Assembly (NCBI RefSeq): GCF_001270065.2
Contig: NZ_LFYT02000031.1
Location: forward strand, 1-49,291
DNA: 49,291 bases
Origin: Limnohabitans planktonicus II-D5
GTDB taxonomy: Bacteria > Pseudomonadota > Gammaproteobacteria > Burkholderiales > Burkholderiaceae_C
Direction: 5' to 3'
In this document: positions 22,472-30,474 of the stretch, one piece after another
Numbering within the stretch: the first letter of the stretch is position 1
Layout: every line of letters begins with the position of its first letter
The notes under the pieces: generated by a model
Told to the model about the DNA's origin: nothing
Seen by the model: the letters and a program-made list of their open reading frames with translations, nothing else
The model's database searches: none
Program-made: the position numbers and the translations under genes

Positions 22472-23137
22472 TCAAGGCTCCTTGACAAACAAGGGAGAGC
22501 GGGGGCCGTACAGCAAACCGTCAACGCGACCTGCTTTGAGCAATCGCTGGCTGGCTAATCCGGCCATGGGGTGACTTTGGTCCGAGACCGTGCCAATCAC
22601 CTGCTTGACGATGGCCGCAATGAGCAATCCGGCCAAGCCGCCTTGTTGCTGGTTTTGTTGTTCAGCCGAGCTGGCGGTGGCTCTGCCGGTCCACAGCAGT
22701 TTGTCTGTTTTCAGGTCAACCAGTCGGGCCTCGGCGGTCACCGTGGTGGCACTGTCCAGCACTTTGTAAACCGTGCCGTATTGGGTCATGGTGATGTAGA
22801 GCGCAGCGTCGGCACCAAAGATTTCGCGCAGCTTGGCGCTTGGCAGCGCGTGGGCATCGCTCGCTTCGGTGATGCCGTTTTCCTTGAAGGTTTCATCCAC
22901 CAGCGTGACGGGCATCACGTAGTAGCCGGACTCTGACAAAGGGTGGGTCACCTGGGCCAGCATGCTGTAGCTGGCTCGAACTTCAGGCGTCTTGTTCAGG
23001 GGTGGCAACACCAGAATGGATCTGGGTTTGCTTTCCTTCAAATGGGTGTAGTCGAAAGCCGTTTGGGGTTTGCTGGCGCAGCCACTCAGCAATGCGATGG
23101 ACATGGCCGTGACCATCAGCCGGATTGAAATTTTCAT
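22472..23137 (-). CDS. DUF799 (GNA1162-like) outer-membrane lipoprotein
   Basis: 221 residues. The signal peptide ends in a good lipobox, LLSGC, with Cys20 as lipid site. The body (SILVLPPLNKTPEVRASYSM, ESGYYVMPVTLVDETFKENG, DAALYITMTQYGTVYKVLDS) matches the DUF799 family typified by the Neisseria GNA1162 lipoprotein. It is third in a CsgG-like/DUF4810/DUF799 operon, with a 15-base gap to the gene before it. The trio is thought to form an envelope-spanning assembly related to TolB-like transport; the cargo is unknown. Confidence 0.88.
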   Translation of the reverse strand: MKISIRLMVTAMSIALLSGCASKPQTAFDYTHLKESKPRSILVLPPLNKTPEVRASYSMLAQVTHPLSESGYYVMPVTLVDETFKENGITEASDAHALPSAKLREIFGADAALYITMTQYGTVYKVLDSATTVTAEARLVDLKTDKLLWTGRATASSAEQQNQQQGGLAGLLIAAIVKQVIGTVSDQSHPMAGLASQRLLKAGRVDGLLYGPRSPLFVKEP

Positions 23138-23152
23138 GCGTATTCCCGGGGC

Positions 23153-23512
23153 TCAGTTTTTCTTGAATTTGCGAAGCAGAAAATCAATGAAGCTTTCTGA
23201 CTCCGGGAATTGCTGTTTTTCAGCTTCCAGGTGCATCTGGAATCGGCCCATATCACCTTGTTTGCCATACAGAAGGCCCATGTGGGCTTGGTAGCCAGGC
23301 GGTATGGCTTTGCCGCCTGCACGCATTTTTTCCAGATCGTCGGCCATCAACTTGGCTTGGGTGTCCAGGCTTTCGCGGTCACCGCGAAAGTAGGTGTCGA
23401 TGTTTTTTTCGTAGCCGTTCCAGCCGTAAAGCGGAGGGACGGCCGTTTTGTTGGCACAACCGCCCAAGGCCAATGCGGCCACAAGGAACGTGAGTTTGAA
23501 GGTGGTCTGCAT
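23153..23512 (-). CDS. DUF4810 lipoprotein
   Basis: 119 residues from the ATG at 23512; the frame extends nine codons upstream but would overlap the preceding gene. The lipobox is LALGGC followed by ANK. The mature sequence contains PPLYGWNGYEKNIDTYFRG and AIPPGYQAHMGLLYGKQGD, hallmarks of DUF4810. The protein sits between the CsgG-like and DUF799 genes, with gaps of 8 and 15 bases, and probably forms part of the same outer-membrane complex. Confidence 0.85.
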   Translation of the reverse strand: MQTTFKLTFLVAALALGGCANKTAVPPLYGWNGYEKNIDTYFRGDRESLDTQAKLMADDLEKMRAGGKAIPPGYQAHMGLLYGKQGDMGRFQMHLEAEKQQFPESESFIDFLLRKFKKN

Positions 23513-23520
23513 GCTGTTTT

Positions 23521-24183
23521 TCAACGCTCTGGACGCCATGTGCCCTTGTCCATGTTGCCCACGAGGGTGTTCACCGCGTCGCGGATGGCCAGATCCAGAA
23601 CTTTGCCGTTCAGCGTGGCGTCGTAACCTGCGGTGCCGCCAAAGCCAATGATTTCACGTTCAGACAAGCTGTATTCACCCGCACCTTGTGCCGAATGGAC
23701 CACCTCGGAGGTGAGGGTGTTGACGATGTTGATGCTGACTTTGGCATAAGCAATTTGTGTTTTGCCACGTCCCAAAATGCCAAACAACTGACGGTCACCC
23801 ACATCTTTGCGACCAAATTCGGTCACATCGCCTGTGATGACGTAGTCAGCGCCTTTGAGGCTTTGGCTTTGTTTCTTCAGTGCAGCTTCTTGCTTGATTT
23901 CAGACATCACACTGCGGTCCAGCACATTGAAGCGCTGCGATTGCTGCAGGTGCGTGACCAAAATCGTTTGTGCCTGGCTGCCCATGCGGTCTTCGCCGTT
24001 GGAGAACACGCCGCGCATGAAAGATGAACGGTTGTCAAACTTGCCCACGGACACCGGCACTTTGGCGGCCGTGCTGGGGATGGCTGCAGATTCCACTTTT
24101 TGAATGGGCAAGGTGCGAGCGCCTTCTTGAACGCAAGCGGTCAGGCTCAAGGCGGCCAGTGCAATGATGGTGATTTTTTTCAT
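23521..24183 (-). CDS. CsgG/HfaB-family outer-membrane lipoprotein
   Basis: 220 residues. Lipobox LSLTAC with Cys17. CsgG-like features: VPVSVGKFDNRSSF, QAQTILVTHLQQSQRFNVLD, GADYVITGDVTEFG and AKVSINIVNTLTSEVVHSAQ. CsgG-family proteins can form oligomeric pores that export curli or holdfast proteins, but in this three-gene context with DUF4810 and DUF799 no curli genes are seen, and the role is more likely envelope maintenance. First gene of the operon; its promoter should lie in 24184-24350, where no clear boxes could be assigned. Confidence 0.85.
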   Translation of the reverse strand: MKKITIIALAALSLTACVQEGARTLPIQKVESAAIPSTAAKVPVSVGKFDNRSSFMRGVFSNGEDRMGSQAQTILVTHLQQSQRFNVLDRSVMSEIKQEAALKKQSQSLKGADYVITGDVTEFGRKDVGDRQLFGILGRGKTQIAYAKVSINIVNTLTSEVVHSAQGAGEYSLSEREIIGFGGTAGYDATLNGKVLDLAIRDAVNTLVGNMDKGTWRPER

Positions 24184-24350
24184 GTGGGGAGGTCCTCGGA
24201 AAGATGGAAATTGTAGGAGGGATGAGTTGAATTAAAACTTTAGTGATGATTTATTCTTCAATGATCAAGGCCTTGGTCACTTGCGAGGCGTGGCCTTGCC
24301 TTGATGGATCGTCTGCCTGCGCAGCCGATGAGTGCCGTGTGCTTGGGGCG

Positions 24351-24866
24351 TCAGGGCCGCTGGCGCAGCACCATGTCGTCGCGGCGAATTTCCACGTCAA
24401 AGTGCTTCAAAAACGCCTGGCCCAGCAGCGCTTGGTCGGGCTGCAGGCCGCTCAGGCCCACGGTGACGCTGGTGTCGTTGAGCACCAGGTGCCCCGCCCG
24501 CACGGGCACGCTGCGCACCAGTTGGCCGGGGCGCTGGCCGTTGGCGGTGTGCAAGGTGATGCTTTGGCCTGCAGGCAGCCCGGCCTGGGTGGCCAGCGCC
24601 TGGCTCACGCTCACATGGCTGGCCCCGGTGTCCACCAAAAAGCGCACGGGCTGGCGGTTGACTTCGCCCTCCACATGAAAATGCCCGTCGCGCTGGCGCG
24701 GGATGACCAGATCGCCCGAGCTGAGCGCATAGGGCTTGAGGCTGGCTTGGCGGTTTTGCTCGATGCGCTCAAACACCAGATACAACACCCCGGCCACAGC
24801 CAGCCACACGGCGGCGATGGCGAAGGCGCCAAGGCGGGCGGTTTGATGAATCGAGGGTGTGGGCAT
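24351..24866 (-). CDS. Membrane-anchored retropepsin-like aspartic protease
   Basis: 171 residues. One membrane segment (about 12-32) anchors the protein with the rest in the periplasm. The catalytic motif is FLVDTGASHVSVS (Asp79), and GQAFLKHFDVEIRRDDMVLR is the usual C-terminal element of the single-domain clan AA proteases (TIGR02281-like). Such enzymes act as homodimers contributing one Asp each. The substrate is unknown. The gene is monocistronic, followed 160 bases later by the CsgG operon in the same direction. Confidence 0.85.
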   Translation of the reverse strand: MPTPSIHQTARLGAFAIAAVWLAVAGVLYLVFERIEQNRQASLKPYALSSGDLVIPRQRDGHFHVEGEVNRQPVRFLVDTGASHVSVSQALATQAGLPAGQSITLHTANGQRPGQLVRSVPVRAGHLVLNDTSVTVGLSGLQPDQALLGQAFLKHFDVEIRRDDMVLRQRP

Positions 24867-24954
24867 GGGCGGGGTGAGTGAATTTTTTTGGGGCCGTTTT
24901 GTTCAGCCCTGAGCGTAACCTGTTCATAGGTGAGCTGCGATGCCCCCCTTATTG

Positions 24955-24976
24955 ATCCGGCACGATGAAGTTTGAT
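24955..24976. repeat. Terminal inverted repeat-like flank, left type
   Basis: TTGATCCGGCACGATGAAGTTTGA. It matches the reverse complement of the flank at about 37663-37687 closely and the sequence at 7409. It stands 20-odd bases before the REP pair at 24996; no right-hand counterpart was found after that pair. Confidence 0.45.
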
Positions 24977-24995
24977 TTTTTTGCACCATCAACTC

Positions 24996-25070
24996 GTAGG
25001 TCGGCAGCTTCAGCTCGGACGTTGCTGGGTTCGACGTGGGTACTTGTCGGAGCGGAAGCTGCCGACCTGC
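24996..25070. repeat. REP pair with two AGCT-type arms (atypical)
   Basis: Left arm stem AGCT/AGCT with a mismatch in the closing CCGAC (reads CGGAC). Right arm inverted, AGC/GCT with a changed loop. This is the only pair in the window whose arms come from the same stem group, and both arms are damaged. Confidence 0.7.
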
Positions 25071-25076
25071 AAAACT

Positions 25077-25205
25077 TATTTGCCGCAAGCCGACTGGCGC
25101 ATGTGCGCACCATTCTCCTTTTATGCGGTCTTGCAGGTGGCTTCAATGGCGCTGGCGGTGATGCATTTGCGTCGCCACCGCCGGGCGCGTTTGCACCACG
25201 CTTGA
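25077..25205 (+). pseudogene. Orphan 3' fragment of an MFS transporter gene
   Basis: The plus strand encodes LPQADWRMCAPFSFYAVLQV then ASMALAVMHLRRHRR and a stop at 25205. This is a clear relative of the last ~40 residues of the MFS transporter at 21146-22393 (LPQGDWRIGAPFFFCAVLQV). The rest of the gene is absent: the fragment begins immediately after the REP pair at 24996-25070. It looks like the remains of a second transporter copy deleted up to the repeat. Confidence 0.8.
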
Positions 25206-25212
25206 AGCGCCT

Positions 25213-26439
25213 TCACTTGATGAAGGGACTGCCAAAGCGTGTGTCGGTGTTGAGTGTGGTGTCGGTCAGTGTTTGCAAAAAGGCCACGATGTCAGCTCGC
25301 TCTTGCGCTGTCATGCCGATACCGCCTACGGGCAAGCGGTTGTCTCGCTCAGGCCCCGCTTTGATACCTGTCGCGTAATGCGCCAAGACTTGCTCGAGGG
25401 TGCTGAAGCGGCCATCGTGCATGAAGCGTCCTGACAGAGCGACGTTTTTGAGCGAAGGGGATTTGAAAATGATGGTCTCGCCCTGGTCAAGCCCATTGCT
25501 TCTCGAATTGGCATCGAGCGCAAATGTCGGTGCTTGGTGACAAGCCGCGCAACCTTTGCCGCCATTGTTGGGGCCCTGAATGAACAAAGCGCGACCTCTG
25601 TCTTCAGATGCCGTGAAGCGATCCGCAGCAGGAATGTTGTTGCCTGCCAATGAGCGCACAAAGTTTTGTTGGCTGTTGACATTGCCATTGCTGGCGTACA
25701 CCACGGCATAGGCGCGGTCCCACTTGCTGTTGGCGGAGATCATGCTGCGCTGAAATTGCGCCAGCGCGTTTTGAATGCGCGTTTCGGTAATGGCGGTATC
25801 GCCAAACACCCATTTGAACAATTCGGGGTAATAAGGCAAGGTTTGCATTTTTGAAACCAACGCGCTCAAGCCGCCGTGCGTGGCGTCAAAACCCATCTCT
25901 GTGGCGTTTTGAATCGGGTCGGTCGCCTGGTCTTCTATGCTGGTGGCGCGTTTGTCCCAAAACATGCTCTTGCCCTGGTAGAAGGCCACATTGCCCAAAC
26001 GCATCGCGTGCGCTGTGGTGAGCCCTCCGGCAAACCCGGTGCTGAACTGGGCTTGATCGACGAAACCATTCGCTTGGCTGTGGCAAGAAGCGCAGGATTT
26101 GCTGTTGTTGAAACTCAAACGGACATCGTTGAACAACACGCGTCCGAGCGTTGCACCTTTGTCTGTTGTGACATTGGAGGGTGTTTGGTTGCTTGTGGCC
26201 AAGAGGTTGGCGTCGTAGTGCGCAAGCAGTGTGGGAGTCGCGTAATTGAGAGGGTTATTCAAATCCAAAGACGTGTAAGCAGTGACGCCTGGGTAGAGAT
26301 TCTCAGTAGCCGTGTTGTTGCTGGTGCTGGTGCTCCCGCCGCCGCCACAGGCACTGAGCACGAAGCTGGCGATGACACAAAGCCCCCAAGACAAACGCTT
26401 GGATGACTTCTGGGATGGTTCAAATGGATTGTTTTTCAT
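25213..26439 (-). CDS. Di-heme cytochrome c peroxidase/MauG-like lipoprotein
   Basis: 408 residues from the ATG at 26439. The lipobox is VLSAC near residue 31, then a Gly/Ser/Thr-rich spacer. Two c-type heme motifs are seen, SCASCH (about 116-120) and GCAACH (about 300), with the usual surroundings GRVLFNDVRLSFNNSKSCAS and GKGCAACHQAP, and FKSPSLKNVALSGRFMHDG further on. Family members reduce hydrogen peroxide with electrons from cytochrome c or carry out MauG-like oxidations in the periplasm. No partner gene is adjacent. The ATG codon has only a weak ribosome-binding site, so the exact start is uncertain. Confidence 0.85.
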   Translation of the reverse strand: MKNNPFEPSQKSSKRLSWGLCVIASFVLSACGGGGSTSTSNNTATENLYPGVTAYTSLDLNNPLNYATPTLLAHYDANLLATSNQTPSNVTTDKGATLGRVLFNDVRLSFNNSKSCASCHSQANGFVDQAQFSTGFAGGLTTAHAMRLGNVAFYQGKSMFWDKRATSIEDQATDPIQNATEMGFDATHGGLSALVSKMQTLPYYPELFKWVFGDTAITETRIQNALAQFQRSMISANSKWDRAYAVVYASNGNVNSQQNFVRSLAGNNIPAADRFTASEDRGRALFIQGPNNGGKGCAACHQAPTFALDANSRSNGLDQGETIIFKSPSLKNVALSGRFMHDGRFSTLEQVLAHYATGIKAGPERDNRLPVGGIGMTAQERADIVAFLQTLTDTTLNTDTRFGSPFIK

Positions 26440-26605
26440 TGATGGATATGTCAAATATCATCAAAATGTAAACAATAACAATTCATTGAGTGTGAATGTT
26501 TAGTCAATTAATGCAGATTTTTGGTAGTGCTGCCCCATTCATTCATGCAACTGATTGACGCATACAACACGACGGTAGCCCTGACCATGCGCGAACTACC
26601 GGGCT

Positions 26606-27430
26606 TCACATTGCTTTGAACAAATGCGCGTAAAGCCGACTCACGGCCAGTCGGTCTGGCTGACCTTTGAGGCGCAAACTCAGGCGCCCCGATTCGTCTC
26701 GGGTGACAGATTCGATGGCGGTGGCGCGGACCACGCTGCCCCGGTGGATTTGCCAGAACACTTGTGGGTCCAGCCGCTGCATGAGTTCCTTGAGTGGGGT
26801 GCGCAGCAGCACTTCTGCGCCGTCGGTGGTGAACACGCGCACGTATTTGTCGGCCGCTTCCAGGCGCAGCACATCGTCCACCGGCACCATGCGCAGTTGG
26901 TTGCCCACGCTGGCTTGCAGCAGCTGAAGCAGTTGCAGGGGAGGCTCGGGTTTGGTGGCTTCGGTGGACGCGCTCAGTAAGGCGCGCAACTGCTTCAGCA
27001 CCGGGTCCAGGTTGGCGCTGGTGTCGGGGCCGGGTTGCCGCTGGCTCAGGGCGTTTTGCAGCCGCGACACGGTTTGCGCCAGCCGGTCGGCACGAACGGG
27101 CTTGAGCACGTAGTCCACCGCCTGCGCATCAAACGCGGCCAGGGCGTATTGGTCATAGGCCGTCACAAACACCAGCAGCGGAAAGGCTTGGTGTTCGTGC
27201 CACTCTTCGGCCAGCTCGGCGGCAGCTTCCAGCCCGCTTTGGCCGGGCATGCGGATGTCAAAAAACAGCACATCGGGGCGGTGTTGCAGTGCCAGCTGCA
27301 CGGCGCTCAGGCCGTCGCCAGCGGTGGCCACGATGTGGATGTCGGGCCATAAGGCGCGCAATTCATTCGCAAGGGTTTGCGCCAGCAGCGGCTCGTCTTC
27401 GGCGATCAGGGCGGTGGGGGTGGTGTTCAT
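26606..27430 (-). CDS. LytTR-family response regulator
   Basis: 274 residues. Receiver domain 1-~125, with acidic pocket E11/D12, phosphoacceptor D58 (FFDIRMPG) and the later Lys (DYVLKPVRADR). A Pro/Gln/Thr linker leads to a LytTR DNA-binding domain (~170-270: LRMVPVDDVLRLEAADKYVR, VFWQIHRGSVVRA). LytTR regulators bind direct repeats upstream of target promoters. The cognate kinase gene lies upstream on the same strand but is separated by about 250 bases filled with REP pairs, which is unusual for such a pair. Targets are unknown. Confidence 0.9.
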   Translation of the reverse strand: MNTTPTALIAEDEPLLAQTLANELRALWPDIHIVATAGDGLSAVQLALQHRPDVLFFDIRMPGQSGLEAAAELAEEWHEHQAFPLLVFVTAYDQYALAAFDAQAVDYVLKPVRADRLAQTVSRLQNALSQRQPGPDTSANLDPVLKQLRALLSASTEATKPEPPLQLLQLLQASVGNQLRMVPVDDVLRLEAADKYVRVFTTDGAEVLLRTPLKELMQRLDPQVFWQIHRGSVVRATAIESVTRDESGRLSLRLKGQPDRLAVSRLYAHLFKAM

Positions 27431-27453
27431 GCGATGAAGGTTGTTGCAGTCGT

Positions 27454-27655
27454 GTAGGTCGGTGGCTTCAGCCCCGACATGAAGCCTTTGCCGAAGCCAG
27501 CCATGTCGGACCTGAAGGTGCCGATCTACGAAGGAATGTCTTTTGTCGGACTGAAAGGTGCCAACTGACGAGACAAGGCCTGTTGCAGGTCGGTGGCTTC
27601 AGCCCCGACATGAAACTTTTGCCGAAGCCAGCCATGTCGGACCTGAAGGTGCCTG
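27454..27655. repeat. REP cluster inside the kinase-regulator operon
   Basis: Pair 27454-27529: left arm GGCT/AGCC, right arm ACCT/AGGT. A lone inverted ACCT-like arm at about 27545-27565 is imperfect. Pair 27585-27650: left GGCT, right ACCT with the end lost (reads GTGCCTGCG). The spacer core TTGCCGAAGCCAGCC is present in both. The block lies between the 3' end of the histidine kinase gene and the start of its response regulator gene. Confidence 0.85.
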
Positions 27656-27678
27656 CGAGATGGGTGGGTGCCCACATT

Positions 27679-28800
27679 TCAGACGTCTGCGTGCGGGGAC
27701 TCTAAAGGCAAAGTCAGCACCACGCAGGTGCCGCCCGTGGTCACGGGACTGATGTGCATGCCAGCGCGTGTTCCATACTGGGTGTGCAGGCGTTGGCGCA
27801 CATGGGTCAGGCCCCAGGATGCGGTGGTGCGGTCGGTGGCGGGCGTCAAAGGGCGGGCCGATTCGGCCAGCGCCAGTTCGCTGATGCCCAATCCGTTGTC
27901 GCGCACCGTCAGCAGCAGTTGCTGGCCTTCGGCTTGGGCCTGCACTTCAATGCGGCCACCGCTGACCTGAGGCTCCAAGCCGTGGCGAATGGCGTTTTCT
28001 ACCAGAGGCTGCAAGATAAAGCTGGGCACCGGGGAGGCGGCCAGCCCGGGTGGTAAGTCGAGTTCAAATACCAGTCGCTTCCCCATGCGAATCGCCATCA
28101 GGCTCAGGTAATCATCCAGACGCGAAAACTCGTCGACCAGCGGGTGCAGTGGCTGGCGCGATGCATGCAGCGTGGTGCGCAAATAGTCATTCAAGTGGTC
28201 CAGCATCGCATGGGCTCGCGCTGTGTCCTGCCCAATAAGAGCCCGCAAATGCGCCAGCGTGTTGAACAGCATGTGCGGCTCCAGCTGCGACTGCAGCAGC
28301 ATGAGCTGGGCTTGTGTGACTTGGTTGGTCAATGATTCAGTCTTGGCTCGTTGGTAAAAGAAACCCACAAATGCTGCGCTGATGGCCACTGAGCTAGCCA
28401 CCATGCCCACAAAGCGGTTGCGGTTGAGCTGCCACAAATCCCAGGTGGACCAGCCCGCATAAGCGTCGCCCACCAGCGTGCCCAGCGCATAGCCCAGCGG
28501 AATGCCCACCCCCAGCATCAAGCTCGCTTGCAGCGCAGGCGGCCAGCAATAGGGGCCTTGTGCGCGCAGCTGCCGCTTGAACGGATAGCGCACCACATCC
28601 GTGAATAACCAGATGAAGGTAGAGATGGCGTAGGAATAGACCAGAGATACGTCAAAGCGGTGCGGCAGTCCATTGCTTTTGTGGCCCATCCAGGTGGTCA
28701 CTGCAATCGGCAGCGCCACCGCCCACACGATCAGCAGACGTTTCAGCAGAGGTTTGCGTTGATCGGCGGGCAGCCAAGCGAAGAGGTTCTTGAAAAGCAT
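27679..28800 (-). CDS. LytS/YehU-type sensor histidine kinase
   Basis: 373 residues. Four membrane segments (about 22-38, 52-72, 92-112, 129-149) form the N-terminal sensor. The phosphoacceptor region is QSQLEPHMLFNTLAHLRAL with H176, the pattern of the His_kinase (PF06580) group that pairs with LytTR regulators. The ATP-binding domain shows LVENAIRHGLEP (N box) and DNGLGIS (G box). No extracellular sensing domain is present, so the signal may come through the membrane segments. It should phosphorylate the LytTR regulator encoded next; 12 bases upstream is the hydrolase gene on the same strand. Confidence 0.88.
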   Translation of the reverse strand: MLFKNLFAWLPADQRKPLLKRLLIVWAVALPIAVTTWMGHKSNGLPHRFDVSLVYSYAISTFIWLFTDVVRYPFKRQLRAQGPYCWPPALQASLMLGVGIPLGYALGTLVGDAYAGWSTWDLWQLNRNRFVGMVASSVAISAAFVGFFYQRAKTESLTNQVTQAQLMLLQSQLEPHMLFNTLAHLRALIGQDTARAHAMLDHLNDYLRTTLHASRQPLHPLVDEFSRLDDYLSLMAIRMGKRLVFELDLPPGLAASPVPSFILQPLVENAIRHGLEPQVSGGRIEVQAQAEGQQLLLTVRDNGLGISELALAESARPLTPATDRTTASWGLTHVRQRLHTQYGTRAGMHISPVTTGGTCVVLTLPLESPHADV

Positions 28801-28812
28801 GCTTGTTCCACT

Positions 28813-29904
28813 TCAGGGTGTGAGCAGGTGTGACTTGAAAAAGTCCGCCACTTTCTGATGCAGCGCAGGCAGTTGGCTGCGGTCAAAACCAGGCGGGTCA
28901 CTCAGCAGTTGGTACGCGATGCTGTCCGTTGAACCCAAGGGCGGCAAAGGCGACAGCATCATCCCGTGGCCGGCCTGGGGCATATCGGCGATGGTGGTGC
29001 AGGTTTCGCAAGTGTGCTGCACTGCTTGGCCGTGGAATCGGGGAATTTGATTGATGTCTTGCCCCGCCAAAATCAGCCCCAAAGGTATCTTGGGCTTGAC
29101 CAGCGTGGACAGATCAAAGTCCGCAGCAAATGGCACAGCAGCGATGACAGCTCGGATTCTGCGGTCCTCGTGGCGATATGGCGTCGCGTCGCCGAAACGC
29201 CAGCGGATCACCACCTTGGCCGTTAGCTTTTTGAGACCGTCCAACCAGCCACCGTTCAGGCGGGTGATGAAGCCGACACAGGAAGAAAAGTCTTCGGCAA
29301 TATGCGCTTCACAGTGATCGCGAAACCGGGCCGGTGACCACTGTCCTCCCGCCAAACTCAGCGCGGTGTGCCCCCCCGCAGAGCCGCCATACACACCGAC
29401 TTTTTCCGTGGACGTGACCGGACCCAACAAGGGGTCTTGCGCGATCAGGTCGATGGCCTGCGAGACTTCGGCGGGGCGCAGTTTCCAAGTGCTGGGGCCT
29501 GGATCGCTGAAGTCTTTGTAGTTGTCTTGATGGTGTTCGGGCATGACCACCACGAAACCGTTTTCGACCAAGGTGCGTGCCAGATCCACATGCACCCAGG
29601 GCGACCCGCCCGAGCCGTGCGAGATGAGCACCAAGGGGTGAGGCCCTGAGTCGGGCTGCGCGTTGACGGCCAGTGAAAAGTCAAACGGCCCTTTTTTCAC
29701 CGGCTGCTCGGCTTGCGCCGTGGGGTAAAAAACGGTCAGGGGAATGCGGACTGTTTCGCTTGCCCGCTCCACGATGCCCATGCCTGCTTGTGACGCACAT
29801 GAAAAAGCCAACAGCCATCCGATCGCGATGCGCTTTGCGCGGACTCGATGCAAAAGGTGGTTGACGCGCTGCAGGCTGAAAGGCTTGGGTTTGCGAGTGT
29901 GCAT
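28813..29904 (-). CDS. Secreted alpha/beta hydrolase (dienelactone hydrolase-like), copy 1
   Basis: 363 residues from the ATG at 29904; longer in-frame starts lack the signal-peptide layout. The N-terminus (RIAIGWLLAFSCASQAGMG) is a signal peptide cleaved near SQA. The oxyanion region is LISHGSGGSPW, the nucleophile elbow VYGGSAGGHTALSLAG, and the catalytic His is probably in MPQAGHGMMLSPLPP. It is a clear paralogue of the protein at 30475-31581, with which it shares SHG, PEHHQDN/PEHRGDN, SWKLRP/SWKTRP and CETCTT/CKTCTT segments. The likely activity is periplasmic esterase or lipase; the substrate is unknown. Confidence 0.82.
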   Translation of the reverse strand: MHTRKPKPFSLQRVNHLLHRVRAKRIAIGWLLAFSCASQAGMGIVERASETVRIPLTVFYPTAQAEQPVKKGPFDFSLAVNAQPDSGPHPLVLISHGSGGSPWVHVDLARTLVENGFVVVMPEHHQDNYKDFSDPGPSTWKLRPAEVSQAIDLIAQDPLLGPVTSTEKVGVYGGSAGGHTALSLAGGQWSPARFRDHCEAHIAEDFSSCVGFITRLNGGWLDGLKKLTAKVVIRWRFGDATPYRHEDRRIRAVIAAVPFAADFDLSTLVKPKIPLGLILAGQDINQIPRFHGQAVQHTCETCTTIADMPQAGHGMMLSPLPPLGSTDSIAYQLLSDPPGFDRSQLPALHQKVADFFKSHLLTP

Positions 29905-30091
29905 GGTGGCAAAGCGGGTGGTGGAAGACCCAGGCGATGGGCTCAAAGACTTTTGGACGGGCGATGAGGGGTGACCCAGACCGTTGCCAAGTTCATGGCG
30001 ATCCATGAACAGCCGTTGGCAAGGTGGTTTGTGGTCGTTGGGGTCATCCATGTTGTCATCGCAGTGGGCGTTGCCTGTGTGGATGGTTGAT

Positions 30092-30382
30092 TCAATCTTC
30101 TTTCAAAGTGGCGCGAAGCTTCTTGCGTTCATGCTCGAGCATTCGTTTTTCCAAGCCATTGCCTGGGGCAAAACCAAAAACAGCCAAGCCGTGCATCAAC
30201 AGGCCAAACCCCCAACCTGCAGCGGGCCAGATCGACCAGCTTTGGCCCTTGCTCAAAGCCAGAATGGTCAGGCCTGCGTTGACCACCAGATAGATGAAAG
30301 CGTGTGTGAAAAATCCCATCTTGGCTTTGGTGCGCTTGCGGGCCAGGTGTTCCAGTTCGTCGGGCAATGGGGTGGGGGTCAT
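30092..30382 (-). CDS. 2TM-domain membrane protein
   Basis: 96 residues from the ATG at 30382, with AGGAG 7 bases upstream. It has a basic N-terminus (ELEHLARKRTKAKMGFFTHA), two hydrophobic helices (FIYLVVNAGLTILAL and WPAAGWGFGLLMHGLAVFGF) and a charged C-terminal helix (EKRMLEHERKKLRATLKED). This is the plain 2TM domain (PF13239), which also occurs fused to LytTR regulators and kinases of the LytS group. Its location near the LytS/LytTR pair, between the two hydrolase paralogues, hints at a shared membrane-sensing role, which is inference. Confidence 0.78.
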   Translation of the reverse strand: MTPTPLPDELEHLARKRTKAKMGFFTHAFIYLVVNAGLTILALSKGQSWSIWPAAGWGFGLLMHGLAVFGFAPGNGLEKRMLEHERKKLRATLKED

Positions 30383-30474
30383 GAAGAGTCTCCTGTGGTG
30401 ACGTTGTAGGCGACAACATGCGTGGGTGGGGTGTGGATGAAGTGTAAGCAATGGCCCAAGTGGGCGCATGGTTG

